DNA of 64,000 bases from Shewanella sp. VB17 (GCF_013248905.1 NZ_JABRVS010000001.1:124001-188000), one strand, 5' to 3'; counted from the stretch's first letter, positions 50,284-60,550 are shown. A program made the numbers and translations. Notes: a model not told the origin generated them from the sequence alone.

Positions 50284-51390
50284 CTACTCCACGACAGTTA
50301 AATGCATGTAGGCACAATTAAATCGGCCACTCTCTGGTACCATACAAAACAACGTTTCGCCTACTGACAAGGAGTGTGTAGCGAGAAATTCATTCAACAT
50401 GATAAAAATAGAGGCACAGCCCGTGTTACCTCGTTCATACAAATTGGTGTACCACTTCTCTTGCGGAATGCGCACTCCGGCAACCTCAAGCATCTCGACG
50501 ATTTTACTTTTGAAATAGGCAGATGAAAAATGACATAACACATGGTTTATTTCTGCGACCTTGAACATCTCATCTTTCAACAGCTGCAAGAAGCCATTTA
50601 CACCAACGGAAACGATGTTATCAAGTAGACGAACATCTTGACGTAGCAATAATGCCCCCGCTTTCTCGGCGTCGCTGTAGGTCGGAAAATCTTGCCAGCT
50701 CTTAGTGTCATTTTTTGGCATCCCCACCGACATACAAACCGGATAGACATCGGCATGGGAAAAGCTTTTTATCCAATCTATTCGTAAACTTTTGCCCGTC
50801 TTTCTTGGTCGGTTTTCAAGTAATAAAGCCCCAGCACCATCGGACAACATCCAACGTAAAAACTCAGCATTAAAATCGATTTCATTACCTTCAACTTGCT
50901 CATAACGAGTATGTTTAAACAATCGAGACGCCAATTCACTGGCGATCACTAAGGCATTAGTAGACTCCTGCGCCTTAATATTTGTATAGGCTGCTTTAAG
51001 TGCCATCATGCTGCTGGAGCAGATCCCATGGCTAGTGTTCAGCTGAACCGAAGGGATATCTAATTCAGCTTGTACCATGCTACCAAAACCTGGCAGCACC
51101 AAATCACCTTGGCTCGTCGCGACGCTAAGCATCTCCACTTGAGTGGAGGATATATAGCTTGCATCCAAACAGCGTAGCCCCGCATTGGCGGCCATTTCAC
51201 TGTTAGTAATTTGAGTTTCTTGTTGCTGATTGATAGCGTAATGACGTGTTTTTATTCCGTTGGATTGCAATATTTTATGCTTCAATCGGCTTTTTTTACC
51301 ATTCACTAACCCTAAGATATTTTCTATCTCGTCATTATCTATTGGGGGGCCAGGTAGATAATGCCCTGTACTGTTAATATAGACGCTCAA
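50284..51390 (-). CDS. FabH-like 3-oxoacyl-ACP synthase III homologue
   Basis: A TTG at 51390 overlaps the previous gene's stop (TTGA), with AAGGAA in front, giving 368 residues starting [M]SVYINSTGHYLPGPP. The frame continues to 51459 but that would overlap the upstream gene by 73 bases. The fold is thiolase-type. Catalytic residues are Cys124 in SHGICSSSMMAL, the His in LCHFSSAYFKSK (equivalent to HQAN), and Asn in ERGNTGCAS. All three are kept, so it should condense an acyl donor with malonyl-ACP or another nucleophile. It differs from housekeeping FabH in sequence and context and is probably a specialised enzyme. Confidence 0.82.
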   Translation of the reverse strand: MSVYINSTGHYLPGPPIDNDEIENILGLVNGKKSRLKHKILQSNGIKTRHYAINQQQETQITNSEMAANAGLRCLDASYISSTQVEMLSVATSQGDLVLPGFGSMVQAELDIPSVQLNTSHGICSSSMMALKAAYTNIKAQESTNALVIASELASRLFKHTRYEQVEGNEIDFNAEFLRWMLSDGAGALLLENRPRKTGKSLRIDWIKSFSHADVYPVCMSVGMPKNDTKSWQDFPTYSDAEKAGALLLRQDVRLLDNIVSVGVNGFLQLLKDEMFKVAEINHVLCHFSSAYFKSKIVEMLEVAGVRIPQEKWYTNLYERGNTGCASIFIMLNEFLATHSLSVGETLFCMVPESGRFNCAYMHLTVVE

Positions 51391-51953
51391 TTTATTGATT
51401 CCTTTCTTATGGCGACTCGAATACATCGAATATTTTCTTCGATATAAGGAAATACACAAACGACAGACATAAAGCTTAAATAGATCAGCAAATACCCACT
51501 GCCACCATGTGGTGTATCCACAGCAATTAGAGACATATTATCTTGCCAATTCAAGCTGATAAGATTGATGAATTGCGGCCAATTTATAATAATAATAGTG
51601 ATCAACATATACATAGGAAGCGTTCCGAGATAGTTATGGGCATGCATCTCCCAAATTGATATTTCTCGTTTTGGGGCCGCAAAGCTGACATCCGCGTGAG
51701 CAACAACTTCGTGCAGCATCCAAGTTAAAAAGCAGATGATTAAAATCAATACATTGACGGTATATAGAAGACATAACACCATAGGGATCGCAATTTGAAT
51801 GCCCATTAATGAATGCATGAGCGTCTCTTTAACCCCCGAGGTGTGTTCTATTTTTGTGGCTCTGTGACAAAGCCAATCCGCTAATCCTGCGATACCCCAG
51901 ATTGGCAGTAGCATGAACAGCAAAAAGTTAATCAATAATTGTGACGTATCCAT
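51387..51953 (-). CDS. His-rich integral membrane protein, possible lipid oxygenase/desaturase
   Basis: This 188-residue protein is the first gene of the operon. It has four or five hydrophobic helices and conserved-looking His/Glu groups: D26, H30, E36-H37, H47, H81-E82, H86, and H104-x-H106 (EMHAHNYLG). Clusters of this kind bind diiron in membrane fatty-acid desaturases and hydroxylases, but the exact HxxxH/HxxHH boxes are not present, so the assignment is tentative. Its stop overlaps the ketosynthase start. Confidence 0.5.
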   Translation of the reverse strand: MDTSQLLINFLLFMLLPIWGIAGLADWLCHRATKIEHTSGVKETLMHSLMGIQIAIPMVLCLLYTVNVLILIICFLTWMLHEVVAHADVSFAAPKREISIWEMHAHNYLGTLPMYMLITIIIINWPQFINLISLNWQDNMSLIAVDTPHGGSGYLLIYLSFMSVVCVFPYIEENIRCIRVAIRKESIN

Positions 51954-52337
51954 GCCAATATTAGCTCTATTCTTTATTCCTAAATAATTGGATATACTAA
52001 CATCCTTAGAAGTATTTGTAAGGTAAGCTTCAAGGCATTCTAATGAATTGATTTTAAATAATTTTGTACCTTCCCCCTGTCTCAGGATTGTTGCCCCCCC
52101 TTAAAATCATTCATGAATTCAGTCTAGAGAACGGTAAATAGAGAGCTAAACAGCTCGATATTCACAAGCACTTAAAGACGCATACCAATCAATTACACTT
52201 TCATTAGTTTAAGCGCGTAGCGAAAATCTCGAAGGCTTGTTCCAGTCGGTATTACCCAGTACATGGAAAATCACCTAATGTTTTCATTATTAATCTTGGC
52301 TTATCACATCCTACGATTATTCCTCCATTAGGCTGTA
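51954..52337. other. Intergenic region between biosynthetic and surface-system operons
   Basis: No gene is visible. It holds the biosynthetic operon promoter (AT-rich part near 51960-52060), a C run at about 52094, and a partial ATACCAAT..ATTACAC sequence near 52192 resembling half of the repeat at 8482. Confidence 0.4.
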
Positions 52338-53684
52338 TTATTGAAATAGGCATCGACCAATATCATCTGCTGAAAAAGTTTTAGTACCTTTAATCGGCTT
52401 AAAACTGACTGCTTGCTGACTGGTATTAAATAAATAGCCACTTACATGGCTGCTAGTAACACCATCTTCTACCTGCTTAGCTTGACCAAATAAACTTAAC
52501 GTCACACTATTACTTGCCTCTATTTCCTGCTTATTACTCTCTATATCATCTACAGTGCTTGTGCTTGTACTATTACTGGTACTAACAGCAATCACCTTAC
52601 CAAACATATTTTCTTGATATGAACATGCAAGCTCCCCGACCTCTAATGGATTGTTTTTACTAGATATCCATTGTTCACGTGACGGGATGCTATCTGTTTT
52701 CTCGGTTTGTTTAACCTGGTCATTTGGCATCTGGTTACCCTTGTCTTCGGCTTTTTTTTTCCATGTTAGATCCTCAATATTGCTATCAGCCACTTTTTTC
52801 CATGTTAGGCCCTCTATGTTGCCATCAGCCACTTTTTTCCATGTTAGACCCTCTATGTTGCCATCAGCCACTTTTTGCCATGTTAGATCCTCTATATTAT
52901 TATCAGCCACTTTTCTCCACCCTACATTTTCTGAATTACCTTGTGCCGCATCTTGCCAAAAATCTCGTTCTTTAACGGTTTGTTTATAGGCCTGCATATC
53001 CGGTAAGCCCTCGTTTAATGGCTGATATTCACCCACTAGCAACTTCGGATCTTGTAGGTACTCTTGGTATGCTTGTGGAGAAAGAGACTGCTTAAGTAGC
53101 TCAATAAAAGCCACTAGAGAGCTTTGTGGGGCTTGTTGGTCAACGAGATAAAGCAGATAGTCTTTAACTAACGAAGGTTGTATTTTTTTTAGCTGAGCTA
53201 GTTGGTTATTTACTTGATAGACTTGAACATAAAAGTCATAAAAATCATATTTATACTCTTCAAAATAGTAATTAAGCAAGGTGCGATTACCACGATTGGT
53301 TTTGCTTTTATATTCTGTTAATTGTGAGCAAACTGGACTACAAATATATTTATTGTTAAACCAAGGCGATAACAAATTAATTTTATTAACGTTTTTTTCG
53401 TTATCAAGTTTAATGTTTTTTAGCTGATAACTTAAAGGAGCATGAATATTTTCCATCGGTAACTGGGATAATTTCGCACTAATAGTAATGCCATATTCTG
53501 GTAGGGTGCTTTCGCCGTACTGCATCAATGCCAACCATTTGTCTACCGTATATTTATGACCTTGTTGAGCTTGATCGATTGAACTTTGACAAGCCGTTAA
53601 TAATATTAAACAAGGGAGACCAATAAAGGTGAATAAGTAGCAACGAGTTAATGTGTCAATGATGATCCTAAAATTATTTATCAT
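52338..53684 (-). CDS. Lipoprotein with 13-residue tandem repeats, surface-system operon
   Basis: The 448 residues carry a lipobox LLTACQS (Cys32). The first ~260 residues are helical with two CSPVC-type cysteines. Then come four to five copies of a 13-residue unit (VADGNIEGLTWKK and variants, residues ~249-311), which alternate hydrophilic and Trp/Leu positions. A short linker and a compact C-terminal part follow. Start and preceding stop overlap by one base (TAATG) with the DUF4402 gene, so it is translated with it. Known family not recognised; a role in surface assembly or anchoring is inferred from the operon. Confidence 0.65.
   Translation of the reverse strand: MINNFRIIIDTLTRCYLFTFIGLPCLILLTACQSSIDQAQQGHKYTVDKWLALMQYGESTLPEYGITISAKLSQLPMENIHAPLSYQLKNIKLDNEKNVNKINLLSPWFNNKYICSPVCSQLTEYKSKTNRGNRTLLNYYFEEYKYDFYDFYVQVYQVNNQLAQLKKIQPSLVKDYLLYLVDQQAPQSSLVAFIELLKQSLSPQAYQEYLQDPKLLVGEYQPLNEGLPDMQAYKQTVKERDFWQDAAQGNSENVGWRKVADNNIEDLTWQKVADGNIEGLTWKKVADGNIEGLTWKKVADSNIEDLTWKKKAEDKGNQMPNDQVKQTEKTDSIPSREQWISSKNNPLEVGELACSYQENMFGKVIAVSTSNSTSTSTVDDIESNKQEIEASNSVTLSLFGQAKQVEDGVTSSHVSGYLFNTSQQAVSFKPIKGTKTFSADDIGRCLFQ
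52755..52949 (-). repeat. 39-bp tandem repeat array coding for VAD..IE.LTW.K units
   Basis: Five 39-base units are in perfect register (start positions 52755, 52794, 52833, 52872, 52911). Units 2 and 3 differ by one base, and unit 5 is degenerate. The period is a multiple of three, so copy-number changes keep the frame and vary repeat length in the lipoprotein. Confidence 0.9.
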
Positions 53685-54190
53685 TAGGGTAGCTCACTCC
53701 ATTCGATACCTGCTACTTTTGTAAAGGTAACACTTGTGCTAGGTGTTGTTGGTGAAACAATGAGTAATTGCCCTCCGAGATACATATTGACGATGCCTGA
53801 ACTACCACTGTCTATTTGTTGGATCGTGTTAGGGATAATAACAACGGTTTCAAAGTCACTAACTGATTCTCCAGCTGGAATATAAAGAAAACCATCACCT
53901 TCATTATCACGTTGATCCATTTTAAAGCGGATCTGCTTGTTTGGGTTGGCTATAATGGTGTAATGACCTCGTATACCACCGCCATAAGCACCACACATCT
54001 TCGATGGATTGCTCACTGTTATTGCACCGGTTTCATGACTCATCGTGCAATTACCTGCAATGAAAAGTACTAAACCGAAAGATATTTCTTTATTGACATG
54101 AAAAGAAGGCGTTAGGGCATAGCAACTAAAGCTTGTCGATAAGAATAGAGATATCAAAGCAAGTCGGTGGTAAGTCATACTATGTTTCAT
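53684..54190 (-). CDS. DUF4402-type exported protein, probable pilin-like subunit
   Basis: The protein has 168 residues with a signal peptide (LALISLFLSTSFSCYA). The mature part follows the DUF4402 pattern: SFGLVLFIAGNCTMSHETGAITVSNPS..., the middle YTIIANPNKQIRFKMDQ, and an end with YLGGQLLIVSPTTP...TFTKVAGIEW. DUF4402 proteins are beta-sandwich proteins related to spore coat U and pilus subunits. Being encoded after a usher-like protein it is the best candidate for the polymerised subunit. Confidence 0.8.
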   Translation of the reverse strand: MKHSMTYHRLALISLFLSTSFSCYALTPSFHVNKEISFGLVLFIAGNCTMSHETGAITVSNPSKMCGAYGGGIRGHYTIIANPNKQIRFKMDQRDNEGDGFLYIPAGESVSDFETVVIIPNTIQQIDSGSSGIVNMYLGGQLLIVSPTTPSTSVTFTKVAGIEWSELP

Positions 54191-54263
54191 TTAATAACCT
54201 TTTGTCGGGATAAAGAGATTTATCATTTCTCAGGTAACTATTCTTCTATAGAACTCACCGCAT

Positions 54264-57200
54264 TTAATACAGTTTTTCTACATTGGTAAATGGTGAAGAA
54301 GACGTTACCCAACCGTCAATATTTAATCTATCTTTTGCTAATATTGCCGCTTTCTTACTGGCAAAAACCTCACTAATTAAGCAGTAAAGCGTACCTTTAT
54401 CTGTCGATTTCTTGGTGGAAGCAAAGAGTGATTTTACATTAAGCCTTTGTGCTGCATTTGTTTGGAAATCAGGGGAGTTTCCAGCATAATACTGAATAAC
54501 CCAACCTGCCCTCATTTGGTTATTGGTATATTTTTCTTGTTGGTTGGCATTGTCACCTTGGTTGCTGATTTTTTTCAGATAATAATCTTGATTTGCTGCG
54601 AAGTTTGCCTTCGCAAAGCTAAGAGCTTGTTCTTTTTTATCGAAATCGCCTAACATTACTTTATAAACAGGGAGGTTATTTATTATGCTTTTTATCACGT
54701 AAGACGCTTGTGCTAAGTGAGTATATTTTGAAGCGGTTATATCCGCGGCAGCTTTAGTACTAAATACGCCTAACTGTAGGGTGTAAATATTGTTTTCTCC
54801 TGACTTTACAGCCACTTGTGCACTGACATCTTTTTCAACTCTTGCTATATTGGTTGCAACCGTTTTTTCTCGAGGCTGATTAGCAAATGATATTGACGGT
54901 AGTAAGTCTTGATTATTTTTTATGGCGTTCACTATTTTCAATTCATTCAAATCAGTTTCTAACTGTTGTTTTTGTTCACCTATATGCTTAACACTTACAT
55001 CAGAAACACTACCTTTAAGGATGCTGTTTTTGATAGCATCATTTTCAATGCTTTTATCTTCAGGCGTTAATGAGTGTTTAGTCACTGATTTTCCTTTTGG
55101 GGGAAAATTAAAATACTCACGGCGAATTTTTTCATCATCGTCCCAAATAATCACTTCGGAATTATCTTCTGTTAAGTTAAAGTCAACGATAGTTTCTGCC
55201 GCAATGTCTTTTTCACTATCGCTTCGTTTTAACACTAAAGTACTTAGCTCTATGAAGCCACCCGCTTTAGGTGACGTAAAACGATAGCCAATAATATCTG
55301 CTGTTAACCCTTTTTCCCTGAGGTAATCTTTTGATATTGTTAGTTGGTATTGTTCTGGACCCAAATTAAGAAACTCATAGTAACCATCAATATCTGTTTT
55401 AGTCGTGATAACTGAACCATTTTGGCTATATAGCTCAATTTTTACTTGCTTGAGTGGTATGTCATTACCTGCCCTTTGGACAAAACCGAAAATTTCAGTT
55501 GTCAGATTAAATGGCATGTTAACTTCAACATAAGCTCCAGGATGAGTGTATCCTACATAATTATTATTGACGGTATGCGAACCTTCTTTCCATGAAGCAC
55601 CAAATCTAAACTCACCACCTGTAGGTACGCCAGGTAAAATAGCACGGCCTTCATTGCCACTTTTTATTCCTTGCCATTCAGGACTACCAATAAATTCCAC
55701 TTCAGATAAGTTATAATCAAGTGGATCAGGTATACCATTTGCTTGACGATCTAGATAACTATGTGTGTCTAGTGTTGCTGATTGACTAGAGGTTTTATTG
55801 CGAAATAATAGTCGGTTATTATGATAGTCATAACCTAAAAAGAAACGAATGCCGAGATTAAAGTTCCATGTCTGATCCGCATTGTAAAGTGTGCCAAGAC
55901 TTAATTCAAACTGCTCTGCGTTCCATGTGGTTCGGTAACTAAACTGCCAATTATTATCCCCCTCGCTTAAGGGGCGATAGCGTGCCGTAAAATAATTATT
56001 AATACCATAAAACATAGGGCTCCATTCTAATGTCATGGTTGAGCTATTAAGAATAATGTCATCTGCTTTAGGATCGTAATTAAGGCTACTGCTCAAGCGA
56101 ACATCATCCCATATTCTACCACTTAAATTAATACTGCCTTGCAGTGAGTCACCTTTAAGTATCATGTTTTCATTGGGTTTATTAGGATCGACTGTATTCA
56201 ACAATTCCGTTTCGAAGTTAGAGTAATTAAAAGTATTAGTAAAATACAGTTGGCCAAAGCTACGGGAAAAATTATTACGTATATACCAGTTATTGGTCTT
56301 TTCTTTAGTATAATAAAAACTCGATATGCCATAACTCCAAGTCGCTAGAGACCCCGAAATACTGGCATTAAAAATATCAACATGGGAATTTTTAGCATTC
56401 AATCTTGCACTTTCATAGTCATCAGCAGACTCGTAAGAAAAAGTAAAACGTTCCTTGTTAAAGATATTACCTGTAATACTGGTAAGCTGTGCATAATTTA
56501 AATCTTGATTAAATGACAGATCATTTTCGACTAAATAACCTGGGAAAGTAAAAGCATTTTTCATACTGAAAAGTTGTTGCTTACCGTCAAAGGGATAGTC
56601 AATATTTGCAATACCGAAGCCAAGTTGCCAACCGTCTGAAATACCATAATCAAAAGTACCACCAAAATCCGTTAGCCCCCTATCAAGGTTACTATCATCA
56701 TCAATAAGGCGATGATTCCGATCTAAGGCATATAGGTTGTAAGCCATGCCTCCTTTACTTAATGCATTTTTAGTAAGATCAACATACTTTTCAATGATTT
56801 CAGTTTCACCGTAAGGACCATAAAGCTTTATTTGATAGTAGTTATTGCCATATTCAGTCAACACATCATTAAGGATGAGTAAACCGTTATCAGGTACTGT
56901 TGCTACAGAAATAAAACGGTTATTGTGAAATAATTCAGCTTCCCAACCTGGAGGAGCTGTTTCTTCTATTGTTATTGCTAGATTTCGTCGTCGAAAGTCC
57001 TCTGGCGCTTGGTCAAACTGCGCTCCAAGGCCTGAGTTTGTTCGTGTGGTTAAGTTATTACTGTAACCACTGATATCACCAAAACTGTATTTATCAAAAG
57101 CACCAAGAATGTAATCGTCAGGTTTAGTCTTGTAACGACTTAGCTTTAAACGAGTGGATAGTTCGTCATTATTAACTTTACCTAAGGTAAGATCCGCTGA

Positions 57201-57932
57201 ATGGTAGAGTAAATCAGAGTTGAGTTGTACTGACATTAGGTTTTTTTGGTCGCTGTCTTTTAAATCGAGAAAAGCACTAATACGACCATGGGGTACCGTT
57301 AGGAGGCGATATTGATCAGGAATAGTAATTTCTGGAGCAATTTTTTCTTTTGTTTCCCTCACTTCAGCAGACATTTCCAGTATACGTTGCTGCCTTTGTA
57401 TTTCAACTTTTTGAATAGGGAATAAATAAATTTCAGTTTTTATGAGTATGCGTAATTGAAATTTATTGACTTCGATACTGACGCCAAAAAAGTTCGCTAA
57501 CGTCTTATCGTCAATAAAAAGATAAAAACCATCATTCGCCCAAAGAGACTCTGTTTGTGCTGACGCTATTTGTTTTAAAAAGTCACCCGTCACTAACTTA
57601 CTAAGAGGAAGGGTGTATTTAATATCTTCTTTCCAAACGATGAGTTGGTCTGTATGTAGTTGATAATTTATATTTAAAGAATCAAATAATGGCTCTATTG
57701 CGATTAACGTTCTATCTTGATGAGGAAAAGCATCAATAGAGCTAGCAACATAGTCACTATTTAACTTTACATCAAGCAATAAAAGCTCTTCTTCTACTAG
57801 CTGAACTTCTTTGAATGCGACTTCGGCAAAAGCCTGATTAGCTAGCAAAGTAAATAAACTAAACACAAAAATAAGGGACAGAATACATTTCAGCTTAAGT
57901 GGCGGTTTAATAGAATGACATTTCATTGACAT
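54264..57932 (-). CDS. Outer-membrane usher-like protein with C-terminal SPOR domain
   Basis: The protein has 1222 residues. A signal peptide (LSLIFVFSLFTLLANQAFA) precedes an N-terminal domain of ~150 residues. A long beta-barrel-type body (residues ~200-760) has usher-like repeats such as GGTFDYGISDGWQLGFGIANIDYP and ITIEETAPPGWEAELFHNNRFISVA. A carboxypeptidase-regulatory-like domain follows around 820-890 (DGYYEFLNLGPEQYQLTI). After a low-complexity linker there are one or two SPOR-type repeats (YTLQLGVFSTKAAADITASKY...YKVMLGDFDKKEQALSFA, ~1080-1150) that would bind denuded peptidoglycan. The barrel and pilus-type chaperones upstream suggest a chaperone-usher secretion pore. An ISKra4-like element sits 95 bases before its start. 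Confidence 0.75.
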   Translation of the reverse strand: MSMKCHSIKPPLKLKCILSLIFVFSLFTLLANQAFAEVAFKEVQLVEEELLLLDVKLNSDYVASSIDAFPHQDRTLIAIEPLFDSLNINYQLHTDQLIVWKEDIKYTLPLSKLVTGDFLKQIASAQTESLWANDGFYLFIDDKTLANFFGVSIEVNKFQLRILIKTEIYLFPIQKVEIQRQQRILEMSAEVRETKEKIAPEITIPDQYRLLTVPHGRISAFLDLKDSDQKNLMSVQLNSDLLYHSADLTLGKVNNDELSTRLKLSRYKTKPDDYILGAFDKYSFGDISGYSNNLTTRTNSGLGAQFDQAPEDFRRRNLAITIEETAPPGWEAELFHNNRFISVATVPDNGLLILNDVLTEYGNNYYQIKLYGPYGETEIIEKYVDLTKNALSKGGMAYNLYALDRNHRLIDDDSNLDRGLTDFGGTFDYGISDGWQLGFGIANIDYPFDGKQQLFSMKNAFTFPGYLVENDLSFNQDLNYAQLTSITGNIFNKERFTFSYESADDYESARLNAKNSHVDIFNASISGSLATWSYGISSFYYTKEKTNNWYIRNNFSRSFGQLYFTNTFNYSNFETELLNTVDPNKPNENMILKGDSLQGSINLSGRIWDDVRLSSSLNYDPKADDIILNSSTMTLEWSPMFYGINNYFTARYRPLSEGDNNWQFSYRTTWNAEQFELSLGTLYNADQTWNFNLGIRFFLGYDYHNNRLLFRNKTSSQSATLDTHSYLDRQANGIPDPLDYNLSEVEFIGSPEWQGIKSGNEGRAILPGVPTGGEFRFGASWKEGSHTVNNNYVGYTHPGAYVEVNMPFNLTTEIFGFVQRAGNDIPLKQVKIELYSQNGSVITTKTDIDGYYEFLNLGPEQYQLTISKDYLREKGLTADIIGYRFTSPKAGGFIELSTLVLKRSDSEKDIAAETIVDFNLTEDNSEVIIWDDDEKIRREYFNFPPKGKSVTKHSLTPEDKSIENDAIKNSILKGSVSDVSVKHIGEQKQQLETDLNELKIVNAIKNNQDLLPSISFANQPREKTVATNIARVEKDVSAQVAVKSGENNIYTLQLGVFSTKAAADITASKYTHLAQASYVIKSIINNLPVYKVMLGDFDKKEQALSFAKANFAANQDYYLKKISNQGDNANQQEKYTNNQMRAGWVIQYYAGNSPDFQTNAAQRLNVKSLFASTKKSTDKGTLYCLISEVFASKKAAILAKDRLNIDGWVTSSSPFTNVEKLY

Positions 57933-58026
57933 TGTTTACTGCTCCTTAGCTGTTTTTTTATTACTAAAAATACAAATATGCATATATGTAATAAATATAT
58001 TTAAGGAAATCTCATTATTTTTATTA

Positions 58027-59397
58027 TTATGCTGCCGTTTTAGACATCGCTTTACTGACATAGCATTCCCAATGTTCTTGCCAGCTATTATTAGTGGATA
58101 TTGAAGCTCTCACCTGAAGTAGAAAATGCAAGCCTTTACGTGACCACCTCATATGTTGTTGTCGATGACAACGCTGATTAATTAAACTTTCTACGGTTGA
58201 TTCTGATAACTGACTAGTGAAAATCAACCCATTTTTGTGACGCTGTCGGTAGTCAATAATATAGCCAAGATTATTGTTTATATAACTTAATAGCTTAGTT
58301 ATATTTTGCAGGTCATTTTTTTCATTAAGATTATTTTTTATTTCCTCAAGCCGGATGATTGCTCTATCAGGATACCCTCGCCATAAATGCCATTTAGCGC
58401 GTTTGGCTTTTTCTCGTAATCGTTTGTTTTTTAGTGATAGATTCTCAAATTTCATGACAATATCAAACCAATCTAGTATCCGTGTTACATCATGGCAATG
58501 GGGCGCTATCGCATCGATTACATTCCAACAATTATCAGTACCACCACATATTGCTGTGATTGAGGTATCTTTGGTCATACCTTGCTTTATGGCTGACTCA
58601 AGAGCTGTCTGTTTAAGATAAGATTGTTGATCAGCCAATGCCGAGGCGGCGCTGTGTTTACTGATTAACCTCCCCCTTAAGCTTGAAACTGGACCATTGC
58701 GCTTTAGCTTCCCCCCGCCGTAATCAATCAATTCTGGATCAAAAATCACCGCGGTCATAACTTCAAAGCAATTTTTATCAGCTTCAACAGTATTGACGTA
58801 TCCTCCATCTACTTGAATACACAGGTTATCAGCTACTTGAGGTTGGATGATGTTATCATTACGTGATAATAAGCTTAGGTATTCACCAATGCATTCAGTG
58901 GTTTTCTTAATCCGCTCATGGTTATTAATACTTCGCTTCTTAGAAGAAAGTAACGCCAGTACATGCTCCGCATCCCGGTAACTGTATTTCGCGCCCATTT
59001 CAGTTTGAACCCTAGCAAGATCTGGGTGAATAGCGCAGCCAAAAAGTGAATCGATACTGGGTATACTTTTCCATTTACATTTGAGGCAGATTTGCTTTCT
59101 GGTGGAGACTTTATGATCTGTGTAAACGCCATGAAAGTTTGATTTCACGTAACCATTACGGGTAATTTTATTATTGCAGCGTGGGCACTTTGGAGTGTCC
59201 TCTTGCAGAAAATACGATTGTTCATCAAGGAGTGCCTGTTGAATATATTGAAGCATTTCTATCTGCTCAGCTTGTCGATACCCTAGAGCAGCTAAAGAGC
59301 TAGGTGGGATCACGGGTTTAATATTTATGATCGAGTGAGATTTTACCTCGCCAGCCTCATTTATGGTTTCAACAATGACACGCACGCTAAGATTCAT
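58027..59397 (-). mobile_element. ISKra4-family-like transposase insertion
   Basis: A 456-residue transposase reads on the minus strand, in the same direction as the usher gene. It has zinc-finger-type CPRCNNK and CLKCKW, the catalytic-type Asp in NLCIQVDGGYVNT, a second Asp in GTDNCWNVIDAIAPHCHDVTRILDWFDIVMKFENL, and a late SESTVESLINQRCHRQQHMRWSRKGLHFLLQVR with Glu. This wording is typical of ISKra4-like transposases. Terminal inverted repeats could not be fixed by eye, so the boundaries given are those of the gene. The gene is intact, so the element may still move. Confidence 0.85.
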
Positions 59398-59856
59398 ATT
59401 AGGCTCGCTTATCCAATTCTCTCAATCAAATCAAAGCATAGCCTATTAAGCATACAATTCAATTACACGTGTAACTATATTTTTCTGCCAACCTTTTAAG
59501 TCTTCATTGTAAATTCAAAGCCGTTTTTTTCACGAGGAACAAACTCGCATTGGCAATATTTACCGTACTTGGTAGTGACGTAGTCAACACGGTATCTAAA
59601 AAATAACTGCAATGGTCAACATTTTGACTAGAAGTTAGCATTTGCACAAATAGTAAAATTAATGAGCTATCCTTTATTAAAGATAGTAAAACACTAAAAA
59701 AATCAACTTAATAGCATTCAAATAGATGACTTTTAATTTAAATATTAGCATTAAATTATTTATATTAAAGCTAATAGTCAGTGTTGGCTTATAAAATGCA
59801 TAGATTACACATTGATTGTTAACAACATAACATTTCCTTTATACAATGGAAAAGCC
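59398..59856. other. AT-rich region between the transposase and the first FlgO-like gene
   Basis: No gene is visible. It contains the upstream end of the insertion element, whose terminus I cannot locate, and the promoter of the plus-strand lipoprotein gene pair. Confidence 0.4.
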
Positions 59857-60462
59857 ATGAAAAAATCACTTCAAACTTATAGCTTACTGTTCGTTACTCT
59901 GCTAGCAGCGGGTTGTGCAACCCTTGATGACACAACGCGGTTATGTGCCAATGATAAAGGTGAATTTTATAAATGCGTTGATGCTGAGCTAGAGCAAGAA
60001 ATGGCAGTGAGCACTGAGAAAACGTATCATGACTTTCAATCTGAAAGAAGCTTTCAAACGCTCAATGAGTACACTGAGCAAATGGTTTATCGTTTACATC
60101 AAAAGTTATCAAGAAAAAAGATAGCAAAATCAATTGTAGTTCCTCCTTTTGTATCATTATCTGCGATAGGATCCTCTAATCCTAACTTCGCTATAGACTT
60201 GGCTGAAGCTTTTATTATTGATATGCAAAACATTGGATTGCCTACAGCAGAGCTACTTTGGGCTAATATATCAATTGATTACCAAACAGACTATTTAACC
60301 TATTTAGAAAAATCATCAGGCTATGACGATATTGGCTATGTATTAAAGGGGACGATGAGAAAAACAAGCAATGGAATTATGATTTATGCAAGAGTTATAG
60401 ACATTGAAAGTAAAAAAGTTGTTGCTTCCACGGCTAAGCTTTTACCACTTTATTTAATTTAG
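59857..60462 (+). CDS. FlgO-like outer-membrane lipoprotein 1
   Basis: The start at 59857 (after GGAAAAG) gives MKKSLQTYSLLFVTLLAAGC, a lipoprotein signal with lipobox AAGC; the frame begins at 59812 but adds no good start. The ~200 residues contain the FlgO pattern in the second half: IVVPPFVSLSAIGSSNPNFAIDLAEAFIIDMQNIGLPTAELL, then IGYVLKGTMRKTSNGIMIYARVIDIESKKVVAS. FlgO proteins are outer-membrane lipoproteins; here the context is the usher-like system. The gene is transcribed opposite to the usher. Confidence 0.8.
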   Translation: MKKSLQTYSLLFVTLLAAGCATLDDTTRLCANDKGEFYKCVDAELEQEMAVSTEKTYHDFQSERSFQTLNEYTEQMVYRLHQKLSRKKIAKSIVVPPFVSLSAIGSSNPNFAIDLAEAFIIDMQNIGLPTAELLWANISIDYQTDYLTYLEKSSGYDDIGYVLKGTMRKTSNGIMIYARVIDIESKKVVASTAKLLPLYLI

Positions 60463-60550
60463 TTATCCTTCAATTTATTATCGATTGCTGTGCAGTCATA
60501 ATGAAGCATATACGTAATGAATAGGCTAACAATATATTTAAGGCTATTTT

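Noticed and set aside
52651..52989. 112-residue plus-strand frame with FFHVRSS repeats
   Set aside because: It is the antisense reading of the 39-bp repeat array of the lipoprotein gene.
57933..59480. Terminal inverted repeats of the transposase element
   Set aside because: Several AT-rich partial matches were tried; none was long enough to define the ends.
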